This document shows positions 57,234 to 64,000 of a stretch of 64,000 bases of DNA, one piece after another. Numbering within the stretch: the stretch's first letter is position 1; every line of letters starts with the position of its first letter. The position numbers were made by a program, and so were the translations under genes. The notes beneath the pieces are model-generated. The model had not been told where the DNA came from and made no database searches. It worked only from the letters and a program-made list of their open reading frames with translations. The DNA lies in the NCBI RefSeq assembly GCF_001426435.1, contig NZ_LMER01000014.1, forward strand, positions 349,257 to 413,256, in the 5' to 3' direction. Source of the DNA: Angustibacter sp. Root456 (lineage in GTDB: Bacteria; Actinomycetota; Actinomycetes; Actinomycetales; Angustibacteraceae).

Positions 57234-57856
57234 GGCGCGGGCGGCGGCACGGCCCGCAGCGCCTGCCGGCGCACCTCCAGCATCCGCTGCACGACCGTGA
57301 CCAGGCTCGCCACGGCGAGCAGCGCGAGCACGACGGTGAGCACGACGTCGGGCAGGCCCAGCCCGACGAACCCGGTGGTGACCAGCACGGCGACGAGCCG
57401 GTCGGCGCGCTCGGCGATCCCGACGTTCGCGGTCATGCCGAGACCCTCGGCGCGGGCCTTCGCGTACGAGACGACGGCGCCGAGCACGAGGCAGGCGAGA
57501 GCGAGGGTGCCGGTGAGGGTGTCGTCGCCGCGGCCGAGGTACCAGAGCACCAGGCCACCGAAGATGGCGGCGTCCCCCACGCGGTCGAGAGTCGAGTCGA
57601 GGTACGCGCCCCACGCGCTCGACCGGCCCGAGGCCCGGGCCATGATGCCGTCGACGGTGTCACTGAACACGAACGCGGTGATCACCAGCGTGCCGATGAG
57701 CAGGTGGCCGCTCGGGTAGAAGACGAGCGCCCCGGCGGCGACGCCCAGGGTGCCGACGAGCGTGACGACGTCCGGGCTGATGCCGGCGCGCAGCAGCAGG
57801 CCGGCTGCGGGCGTCAGCAGGCGGGTGAAGAAGGCACGGGCGAAGCGGTTCAGCAC
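57230..57856 (-). CDS. pgsA: Phosphatidylinositol phosphate synthase
   Basis: 208 aa, six helices. CDP-alcohol phosphotransferase motif D-x2-D-G-x2-A-R-x8-G-x3-D-x3-D is complete (in SDTVDGIMARASGR...GAYLDSTLD). Makes PIP from CDP-diacylglycerol and inositol phosphate, the base of the PIM pathway encoded behind it. Confidence 0.94.
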   Translation of the reverse strand: MLNRFARAFFTRLLTPAAGLLLRAGISPDVVTLVGTLGVAAGALVFYPSGHLLIGTLVITAFVFSDTVDGIMARASGRSSAWGAYLDSTLDRVGDAAIFGGLVLWYLGRGDDTLTGTLALACLVLGAVVSYAKARAEGLGMTANVGIAERADRLVAVLVTTGFVGLGLPDVVLTVVLALLAVASLVTVVQRMLEVRRQALRAVPPPAP

Positions 57857-58012
57857 CGGGCGATCCTACCGGCGGGAAGGTGCCCGGATCGCCAGCCGCA
57901 CCCACGGGACATCGGTCCTTGTGCCGATGCTCGCCACACGACAGGGTTGAGGCGCCAGCGCCCGGTCACTCGCGGTCACCCGGCCGCAACCGGCCCGGCA
58001 GGAGGGCACGTC

Positions 58013-60157
58013 ATGGCACACGAGGCCGCCTCACCGCAAAGAGTCCGCAACGTCGTGCTCGTCGGGCACGCCGGCTCAGGGAAGACCACCCTGGTGGAGT
58101 CACTCCTGCTGGCGACCGGCGCGATCACCCGCGCCGGGTCCGTGGACGACGGCACGACCGTCACCGACTTCGACGACCAGGCCAAGAAGCAGCACCGCTC
58201 GGTCGCCCTCGCGGTGGCCTCCTGCGAGTGGGACGGCACCAAGATCAACCTCGTCGACACTCCGGGGCACCCGGACTACGTCGGTGAGCTCCGCGCCGGC
58301 CTGCGGGCCGCCGACGCCGCCCTGTTCGTCGTCTCCGCGGTCGACGGCCTCGACGGTGCCACGGCCCTGCTGTGGGACGAGTGCGCCTCGGTCGGCATGC
58401 CCCGCGCCGTCGTCGTGACCAAGCTCGACCAGCCACGAGCCGACTTCGAGGAGTCCGTGGCCGTGTGCCAGCGCGTCTTCGGCGACGGCGTCGTGCCGCT
58501 CTACCTGCCGCTGCACGACGAGGGCACCGAGGACGCCGACACCGTGGCCGGGCTGATCGGGCTGCTCTCGCTGCAGCTGGCCGACTACAGCGGCGGCTCG
58601 CGCACCGTCCGCGACTCCGACCCGGAGCACCAGGAGCTCGTCGAGGGACGTCGCTCGGACCTCATCGAGGCGATCATCCAGGAGTCCGAGGACGACGCCC
58701 TGATGGACCGCTACCTCGCAGGCGAGGCGGTGGGCACCGACATCCTCATCCCCGACCTCGAGCGCGCGGTGGCCCGCGGCTCCTTCTACCCCGTGCTCCC
58801 CGTCGTGGGCGAGACCGGAGTTGGCGCGCACGAGCTGCTCGAGATCATCACGCAGGGCTTCCCCGCGCCTGACGAGCACCCGCTGCCCGGCGTCACGACC
58901 CCGGACGGTGACCCGCGCGGCCCACTCACCTGCGACCCCGACGGCCCGCTCGTGGCCGAGGTCGTCAAGACCACCACCGACCCGTACGTCGGCCGGGTCA
59001 GCCTCGTGCGCGTGTTCTCCGGCACCCTCCACCCCGACACCGCCGTGCACGTGTCGGGCCACAGCGAGCGGTTCTCGGGCACGACCCTGGAGAACCACGA
59101 GGACCACGACGTCGACGAGAAGGTCGGCGTGCTGAACAGCCCGCTCGGCGGCCAGCTGCGCCCCACCGGGCGATGCATCGCCGGCGACATCTGCGCTGTC
59201 GCCCGGCTCACCCGGGCCGAGACCGGCGACACCCTCTCGGACATCGGCGACCCCCTGCTCGTCGAGCCTTGGGTCATGCCTGAACCCCTGCTGCCCGTGG
59301 CGATCCGCGCGGCCACGCCGTCAGACGAGGAGAAGATGGCCGAGGCGCTCGGACGCCTCACCGTCGAGGACGCCACGGTGCGCATCGAGCACGACCCCAA
59401 GACCCAGCAGCTGGTGCTGTGGGCGATGGGTGAGGCGCACGTCGGCCTCGTGCTCGACCGCCTGCAGGACCGCTACGGCGTGCACGTCGAGGCGGTGCCG
59501 GTGCGGGTGTCGCTGCGCGAGACGTTCGTCGGAGCCGGGTCGGGGCGCGGCCGGCTGGTCAAGCAGAGCGGCGGCCACGGCCAGTTCGCCGTGTGCGAGG
59601 TGGACGTCGAGCCGCTGCCGCCGGGCAGCGGGATCGAGTTCGTCGACCAGGTGGTGGGCGGCGCGGTCCCGCGGCAGTACATCGCCAGCGTCGAGAAGGG
59701 CGTGCGCGCGCGGGCGGAGAAGGGCCTCATGGCGGGGTACCCGCTCACCGACGTCCGCGTGACGCTCACGGGGGGCAAGGCGCATTCCGTCGATTCCAGC
59801 GACGCCGCCTTCGCGACGGCCGCAGGCATGGCGCTCGAGGACGCCGCGAGCGCCGGCCTGCGGCTGCTCGAGCCGGTCGACGAGGTCGAGATCACGGTGG
59901 ACGACGAGTACGTCGGGGCCGTGATGACCGACCTGTCGTCGCGCCGAGGGCAGGTCACGGGCACCGAGCCGTTGGGCAACGGCCGCAGCCGGGTGCGGGC
60001 CGACGTCCCCGCCACGTCGCTGTCGCGGTACGCCGTCGAGCTGCGGTCGGTGGCTCACGGCACCGGCGTCTTCACCCGTCACTACGTGCGGCACGAGCCG
60101 GTGCCGCCCAACGTCGCCGACCGCATCCTCGCCCAGGCCGGGGGCGCTGACGGCTAG
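58013..60157 (+). CDS. Elongation factor G-like GTPase (EF-G2 type)
   Basis: 714 aa. G1 GHAGSGKTT, G3 DTPGHPDY, G4-like TKLDQ instead of NKxD, then domains II-V of EF-G. This second EF-G-like form is widespread in actinobacteria; its task is unresolved and it does not replace FusA. AGGAGGG precedes the ATG. It is inserted between pgsA and the HIT-thrS pair, which are adjacent in many relatives. Confidence 0.92.
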   Translation: MAHEAASPQRVRNVVLVGHAGSGKTTLVESLLLATGAITRAGSVDDGTTVTDFDDQAKKQHRSVALAVASCEWDGTKINLVDTPGHPDYVGELRAGLRAADAALFVVSAVDGLDGATALLWDECASVGMPRAVVVTKLDQPRADFEESVAVCQRVFGDGVVPLYLPLHDEGTEDADTVAGLIGLLSLQLADYSGGSRTVRDSDPEHQELVEGRRSDLIEAIIQESEDDALMDRYLAGEAVGTDILIPDLERAVARGSFYPVLPVVGETGVGAHELLEIITQGFPAPDEHPLPGVTTPDGDPRGPLTCDPDGPLVAEVVKTTTDPYVGRVSLVRVFSGTLHPDTAVHVSGHSERFSGTTLENHEDHDVDEKVGVLNSPLGGQLRPTGRCIAGDICAVARLTRAETGDTLSDIGDPLLVEPWVMPEPLLPVAIRAATPSDEEKMAEALGRLTVEDATVRIEHDPKTQQLVLWAMGEAHVGLVLDRLQDRYGVHVEAVPVRVSLRETFVGAGSGRGRLVKQSGGHGQFAVCEVDVEPLPPGSGIEFVDQVVGGAVPRQYIASVEKGVRARAEKGLMAGYPLTDVRVTLTGGKAHSVDSSDAAFATAAGMALEDAASAGLRLLEPVDEVEITVDDEYVGAVMTDLSSRRGQVTGTEPLGNGRSRVRADVPATSLSRYAVELRSVAHGTGVFTRHYVRHEPVPPNVADRILAQAGGADG

Positions 60158-60160
60158 CAT
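60155..60160 (+). promoter_or_regulatory. Likely -10 for a leaderless transcript
   Basis: TAGCAT ends 6 nt before the GTG at 60167 and overlaps the stop codon of the EF-G-like gene. Confidence 0.45.
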
Positions 60161-60166
60161 CACGGC

Positions 60167-60625
60167 GTGCAGACAGGGGGCACCACGCTCGGGGCGTGGG
60201 GTGTGCGGTGGCGAGCCGCGACGTTGACGGTGCTGGCGGCGTTGTTCGTCCTCGGCTCGGTGGTCGGCCAGGACGACTGGTGGCCGTTCTCGCCGTGGCG
60301 GATGTTCTCGACGTCGACCCCGGCGTCCGGCGCGGTCGTGGCCATGGCGCTGGAGGTGCAGACGGCGGACGACGTCTCGTGGCGCCCGACCGGACTGACG
60401 CCCTGGAACGTCGGTCTCAACCGGGCCGAGGTCGAGGGGCGCATCCCGCAGATCACCAGTGACCCGGGGATGCTCGGCACCCTGGCCGCCAGTCACGTCC
60501 GCCTGCACCCCAGCGACGCACCCTGGACCGCGGTGCGGCTCGTGCGCCGCGAGACGGTGATCGTCGACCGCGTGCCGACCGGCGAGGTCCGCACCCGCGA
60601 GGTCGCGTCGTGGAGCGCTCGGTGA
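60167..60625 (+). CDS. Small membrane protein associated with an HTTM protein
   Basis: 152 aa. One helix (about 17-34, ATLTVLAALFVLGSVVG) then DDWWPFSPWRMFST and a beta-rich outer part. WPFSPWRMFS-like segments occur in proteins encoded next to HTTM (vitamin-K-carboxylase-like) membrane proteins. No ribosome site is visible; see the -10 just upstream. Function unknown. GTGA overlap with the next gene. Confidence 0.7.
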   Translation: MQTGGTTLGAWGVRWRAATLTVLAALFVLGSVVGQDDWWPFSPWRMFSTSTPASGAVVAMALEVQTADDVSWRPTGLTPWNVGLNRAEVEGRIPQITSDPGMLGTLAASHVRLHPSDAPWTAVRLVRRETVIVDRVPTGEVRTREVASWSAR

Positions 60626-61509
60626 GCCGGCTGCGCGGATGGCTGTTCGAGCCCGCTCCCCTGGCCCGCGTCGCGCTGCTGCGGGTGGTGGTCTACGCGT
60701 TCGTCATCGTCGACGTGGTGTTCCTGCACACCTCGGGCTGGTACCACGGCTTCGCCGACCCGGTCTGGTACGAGCCGCTCGTGGCGGGGCGCCTGCTGCA
60801 CCTGCCGGCTGCCACGCTCGTGCTCGTCGAGGTGCTCAAGTGGGGGTCGGTGGCCGGCGCCGTCGTGGCCATCACCGGGCGCTTCCCCCGCGCCGCGGGC
60901 TGGTTCGTCGCCCTCACCTGGAGCTGGTACCAGTACGTCGCGTTCAGCTACGGCAAGGTCGACCACGACCGGGGCGACTTCGTCTTGGCTCTGCTGCTGC
61001 TGCCGACGGTGGGGCTGGCGCACCTGGACGACAAGCGACTCAGCGAGGCGGCCGGCTTCGCGCTGCGAGCGGTGCAGCTCGGCGCGATCGCGACGTACTT
61101 CTTGTCGTCGGTGGCCAAGCTGCGCTTCGGCGGCCCGGAGTGGGTCAACTCGGCCACGCTCGTGCGCGCGGTCGTGCGTCGTGGGACGCCGATCGGCGAG
61201 CTGTTCCTGCACACGCCGTGGCTGCTGCACGTCGGCCAGTGGGTGATCGTGGGCGCCGAGCTGCTGTCGTGGGTGATCTTCGTGCTGCCCGAGCGCTGGC
61301 GCCGGCTCATGGTGCTGGCGTGGTACCTGTTCCACGCCGGCGTCTACGCCACCATCACCATCGCCTTCTGGCCGCACCTGGTGATGATGCTGGCGTTCCT
61401 GCCGCTCGAGCAGTACCGCGATCGGGTGGTCGCCTGGTGGCGCCACCGACGTTCCGGCGAGGTGGGACCTTCCTCCCTACCCGCGCCCGATCCCACCGCG
61501 ACACCCTGA
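60622..61509 (+). CDS. HTTM-domain-like membrane protein
   Basis: 295 aa with about seven helices. The horizontally transferred transmembrane (HTTM) pattern includes the N-terminal LARVALLRVVVYAFVIVD, SWYQYVAFSYGKVDHDRGDFVLAL and SSVAKLRFGGPEWVNS. Related to gamma-carboxylases but lacking their outer domain; activity unknown. GTG 60622 overlaps the previous stop. Confidence 0.82.
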   Translation: MSRLRGWLFEPAPLARVALLRVVVYAFVIVDVVFLHTSGWYHGFADPVWYEPLVAGRLLHLPAATLVLVEVLKWGSVAGAVVAITGRFPRAAGWFVALTWSWYQYVAFSYGKVDHDRGDFVLALLLLPTVGLAHLDDKRLSEAAGFALRAVQLGAIATYFLSSVAKLRFGGPEWVNSATLVRAVVRRGTPIGELFLHTPWLLHVGQWVIVGAELLSWVIFVLPERWRRLMVLAWYLFHAGVYATITIAFWPHLVMMLAFLPLEQYRDRVVAWWRHRRSGEVGPSSLPAPDPTATP

Positions 61510-61513
61510 CGCG

Positions 61514-61972
61514 ATGAGTTACGAGGTCACCGAGGTCGATCTGCCGGAGCGGCCAGCTGCCGTCGTCCGCGGGCACGTCGCCCACGACGGCATCCCCGCC
61601 TTCCTCGGCGGCGCGTTCAGCGCCGTCATCGCCGCCGTCGGCCCCCGCGGTCTCGGCCCGGCGGGTCCGGCGTTCGCCAGGTACCGCGTGGCCGACGACG
61701 GCGGCTGGGACATCGAAGCGGGGTTCTCCCTGCTCGCGCCGCTGGTGGGCGGCGACGGCGAGGTCGAGGCCACCACGTTGCCGGCAGGCCTGGCCGCCCG
61801 CACGCTGCACGTCGGCGACTACGGCATGCTCGGGGAGGCCTACGCGGCGGTGACGGCGTGGCTGTCGGAGCACGACCTCGCGGCGGCGGGCGAGCCGTGG
61901 GAGTGCTACCTCGACGGCCCGGAGGTCGAGACACCACGCACCGAGGTCTTCTTCCCCTGCCGCCCCCGCTGA
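61514..61972 (+). CDS. GyrI-like small-molecule-binding protein
   Basis: 152 aa single domain of the AraC effector-binding/GyrI fold: LPERPAAVVRGHVAHDGIPAFLGGAF, ARYRVADDGGWDIEAGF, and HVGDYGMLGEAYAAVTAWL. A stand-alone ligand binder; ligand unknown. The 5-bp gap to the HTTM gene suggests cotranscription. Confidence 0.85.
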   Translation: MSYEVTEVDLPERPAAVVRGHVAHDGIPAFLGGAFSAVIAAVGPRGLGPAGPAFARYRVADDGGWDIEAGFSLLAPLVGGDGEVEATTLPAGLAARTLHVGDYGMLGEAYAAVTAWLSEHDLAAAGEPWECYLDGPEVETPRTEVFFPCRPR

Positions 61973-61994
61973 CCGCCCGCCCGAAAGCGGGGGC
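61962..61994 (+). terminator. Possible terminator after the GyrI-like gene
   Basis: 9-bp stem GCCCCCGCT / AGCGGGGGC with a 15-nt loop. The left arm overlaps the stop codon. Confidence 0.45.
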
Positions 61995-62048
61995 CACGGT
62001 GGTCGGGCCCGGATCGAGGACCGCACGGAGCCCGGCTCGCAGCTGCGC

Positions 62049-62363
62049 GTGCTCGAGGTGGTGCCTGACCGCGACGGTGCCGCGTCGATCACGGTCGAGT
62101 ACCTGGCCGGTGACCACGACGAGCTGTGGACGACGGTGGCCGGCTTCTGCGAGTCGGGCGACCTCGACTGGCTCGCCCTGCTATTCGGAGCCTGCGCCGC
62201 GGGGCGCGTCGGACGTCTGGACGGCGACCGTCGAAGCAGGCTCGAGGTCGAGGTCGCTCCCGGCGACGTCCGGGGCTCGACGAGGTACGCGGGTCTCCGG
62301 TCGCTCGGCCCACGCCCCGGCTGGCGGCGTCGAGCAGTCGTGTCGGAGTACGCCGCCTACTGA
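62049..62363 (+). CDS. Hypothetical protein or gene remnant
   Basis: 104 codons from GTG 62049 with high third-position GC and plausible protein composition (VLEVVPDRDGAASITVEYL, DELWTTVAGFCESGDLDWLALLFG). The frame stays open about 30 codons upstream without a start, so this could be the 3' part of a decayed gene. No family recognised and no clear ribosome site. Confidence 0.35.
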   Translation: MLEVVPDRDGAASITVEYLAGDHDELWTTVAGFCESGDLDWLALLFGACAAGRVGRLDGDRRSRLEVEVAPGDVRGSTRYAGLRSLGPRPGWRRRAVVSEYAAY

Positions 62364-62398
62364 TGCACGACGAATCGTCGGGCCGCAAGGTGCGGCTC

Positions 62399-62444
62399 TG
62401 GGTGCGGCGAGAGTGCTGCGATCACGACACCTCCGCCGCACCCA
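62399..62444 (-). terminator. Hairpin after the thrS-HIT operon
   Basis: Perfect 11-bp stem TGGGTGCGGCG / CGCCGCACCCA with a 24-nt loop, about 20 bases beyond the HIT gene stop. No T-tract. Confidence 0.6.
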
Positions 62445-62466
62445 TGTCCGCACGCTGGGCGGGGGG

Positions 62467-63018
62467 TCAGGCGCTGGGCCAGGCGTCGGCGAGGCGCTGG
62501 CGCGTCTCGCCGAGCAGCACGGGCAGCGGCTTGGTGCGCGCGATGATCGGCATGAAGTTGGCGTCCCCGCCCCACCGCGGCACGACGTGCTGGTGCAGGT
62601 GCGCGGCGATGCCCGCGCCGGCCACCGCACCCTGGTTCATGCCGATGTTGAAGCCGTGCGGCGCCGACGCCTTCGTGAGCGCCCGGATCGCCGACTGCGT
62701 CAGCGCCGCGACCTCGTGCGCCTCGTCGTCGGTGAGGTCGACGTACGCCGCGACGTGCCGGTACGGGCACACCATGAGGTGCCCCGGGCTGTACGGGTAC
62801 AGGTTCAGCACGGCGTACGCGAGCTCACCGCGGTGCACGACGAGCCCGCTCTCGTCGTCCAGGCGCGGCACGCGGCAGAACGGGCACTCGTGCGTGGAGT
62901 CGTCGGCCGGCTTGCTCTGGCCGTCGATGTAGACCATCCGGTGCGGGGTCCAGAGGCGTTCGAAACCGTCCGGGTCACCGACGAACTGGTCGGCCGGCTC
63001 GACGTGCTCCTCGCTCAC
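62467..63018 (-). CDS. HIT-family nucleotide hydrolase/transferase
   Basis: 183 aa. Histidine triad [10 protein letters not shown] and a zinc-type CxxC in ECPFC. In mycobacteria the gene next to thrS is annotated as an AP4A-type phosphorylase; activity here is inferred. GTG overlaps the thrS stop as GTGA. Confidence 0.92.
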   Translation of the reverse strand: MSEEHVEPADQFVGDPDGFERLWTPHRMVYIDGQSKPADDSTHECPFCRVPRLDDESGLVVHRGELAYAVLNLYPYSPGHLMVCPYRHVAAYVDLTDDEAHEVAALTQSAIRALTKASAPHGFNIGMNQGAVAGAGIAAHLHQHVVPRWGGDANFMPIIARTKPLPVLLGETRQRLADAWPSA

Positions 63019-64000
63019 GGGGTGACGGCCCGCGTGCGGATCGCCTCCAGGATCTCGCCGACGGCGTCGTCGAGCGGCACGCCGTTGTTCTGCGACCCGT
63101 CGCGGTAACGGAACGACACGGCGCCCTTGCTGACGTCGTCGTCGCCCGCGATCAGCATGAACGGCACCTTGGCCTTCTGCGCGTTGCGGATCTTCTTCGG
63201 GAACCGGTCGTCGGCGGTATCGACCTCGATCCGCACACCCTCAGCGCGCAGCCGGGCTGCGACGTCCTGCAGGTAGTCGACGTGGGCGTCGGCCACGGGG
63301 ATGGCGACGACCTGCACCGGCGCCAGCCACGCGGGGAACGCCCCGGCGTAGTGCTCGACGAGGATGCCGAAGAACCGCTCGATCGACCCGAACAGCGCGC
63401 GGTGGATCATCACCGGGCGCTGCCGCGAGCCGTCCGGCGCGGTGTACTCGAGCTCGAAGAGCTCCGGCTCGAAGAAGTCCAGCTGGATCGTCGACAGCTG
63501 CCAGGTGCGCCCGATGGCGTCGGTCGCCTGCACCGAGATCTTCGGCCCGTAGAACGCTGCGCCGCCCGGGTCGTCGACGAGGTGCAGCCCGGACTCGGTG
63601 GCCACCTCGCGCAGGGTCTCAGTGGCCTCGGCCCAGGTCGCGTCGTCGCCGACCGACTTCTCGGGGTCGCGGGTCGACAGCTCGAGGTAGAAGTCGTTCA
63701 ACCCATAGTCGCGCAACAGGTTCAGCACGAAGGTGAGCAGTGACGCCAGCTCGTCGCGCATCTGCTCGCGGGTGCAGTAGATGTGCGCGTCGTCCTGGGT
63801 GAAGCCGCGCGCGCGGGTGAGCCCGTGCACGACGCCGGACTTCTCGTACCGGTAGACGGTGCCGAACTCGAACAGCCGCAACGGAAGCTCGCGGTACGAC
63901 CGCCCACGCGACTGGAACACCAGGTTGTGCATGGGGCAGTTCATCGGCTTGAGGTAGTAGTCCTGCCCGGGCTTGCGCACCGAGCCGTCGGCGTTCAGCT
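63015..64000 (-). CDS. thrS: Threonyl-tRNA synthetase, C-terminal part
   Basis: The 5' part lies beyond the right edge; about 328 residues are present. Zinc-site Cys in [13 protein letters not shown], then [11 protein letters not shown], motif 3 ([32 protein letters not shown]) and the anticodon domain ([23 protein letters not shown]). Nothing odd seen. Operon with the HIT gene. Confidence 0.96.
   Translation of the reverse strand, partial: LNADGSVRKPGQDYYLKPMNCPMHNLVFQSRGRSYRELPLRLFEFGTVYRYEKSGVVHGLTRARGFTQDDAHIYCTREQMRDELASLLTFVLNLLRDYGLNDFYLELSTRDPEKSVGDDATWAEATETLREVATESGLHLVDDPGGAAFYGPKISVQATDAIGRTWQLSTIQLDFFEPELFELEYTAPDGSRQRPVMIHRALFGSIERFFGILVEHYAGAFPAWLAPVQVVAIPVADAHVDYLQDVAARLRAEGVRIEVDTADDRFPKKIRNAQKAKVPFMLIAGDDDVSKGAVSFRYRDGSQNNGVPLDDAVGEILEAIRTRAVTP

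Noticed and set aside
57857-58012. Sigma-28-type promoter before the EF-G-like gene (GTGCCGATG at about 57920)
   Set aside because: No CTCA or TAAA box at the required distance upstream.

Overview
The window is high-GC DNA from an actinobacterium. BldD, the pgsA-patA-pimA phosphatidylinositol mannoside genes, a one-piece bifunctional Rel, an EF-P with a PGKGPA loop, frequent GTG starts and many 4-base ATGA/GTGA overlaps all point that way. The gene order matches the conserved actinobacterial blocks pyrBR-bldD-nusB-efp-aroBKC, aroE-mltG-ruvX-alaS-rarA-aspS-hisS and rel-apt-secFD-yajC-ruvBAC-yebC-pdxT...pimA-patA-pgsA...HIT-thrS. A motile or zoospore-forming lineage such as Kineosporiales is a guess from the pilus cluster and its promoter type; the species is not determined. 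I see no rRNA, tRNA, CRISPR array, IS element or prophage.

Layout. 1-0.9 kb: pyrB (partial) and pyrR (minus) with a PyrR-type leader hairpin. 1.1-1.6 kb: bldD (plus). 1.7-5.6 kb: nusB, efp, aroB, aroK, aroC (minus). 5.6-19.8 kb: a complete monoderm type IVa pilus cluster (minus): pilB, pilT, pilC, two major-pilin paralogues, three minor-pilin or tip proteins, prepilin peptidase, pilM, pilN, pilO and a PilP/GspC-like protein. It sits between aroC and aroE and so splits the shikimate genes. 19.8-27.7 kb: aroE, mltG, ruvX, alaS, two small membrane proteins, rarA and a DUF3072 protein (minus). 27.8-30.8 kb: an MMPL transporter and an acetyltransferase (plus). 30.8-36.6 kb: aspS, a PilZ protein (plus), an aldo/keto reductase, hisS and a metallo-hydrolase. 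36.7-39.1 kb: cyclophilin and a DUF349 protein (plus). 39.1-49.4 kb: a TPR-GGDEF protein, rel, apt, secF, secD, yajC, ruvB, ruvA, ruvC (minus; ruvC has a LexA-type box). 49.5-54.4 kb: yebC, pdxT, pdxS (minus) and a tandem acetyltransferase with kynureninase (plus). 54.5-57.9 kb: a LemA-like protein, pimA, patA, pgsA. 58-62.4 kb: an EF-G-like GTPase, a small membrane protein, an HTTM-like protein and a GyrI-like protein (plus). 62.5-64 kb: HIT protein and thrS (partial).

Main finding. Eight sites of the form CTCA(A/G)G or TAAA, a 14-16 nt spacer, then (G/A)CCGA(T/A/C) lie directly in front of pilus transcription units (pilB, pilT, pilA1, pilA2, pilV, pilM), the PilZ gene and the TPR-GGDEF gene. 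They resemble FliA/WhiG (sigma-28 class) promoters. This suggests one motility- or development-type sigma factor controls the type IV pilus, a diguanylate cyclase and a c-di-GMP receptor. BldD, the c-di-GMP-sensing master regulator, is encoded nearby with its ligand-binding signature intact. No gene-free stretch longer than 300 bp remains; shorter gaps hold the promoters and hairpins listed.
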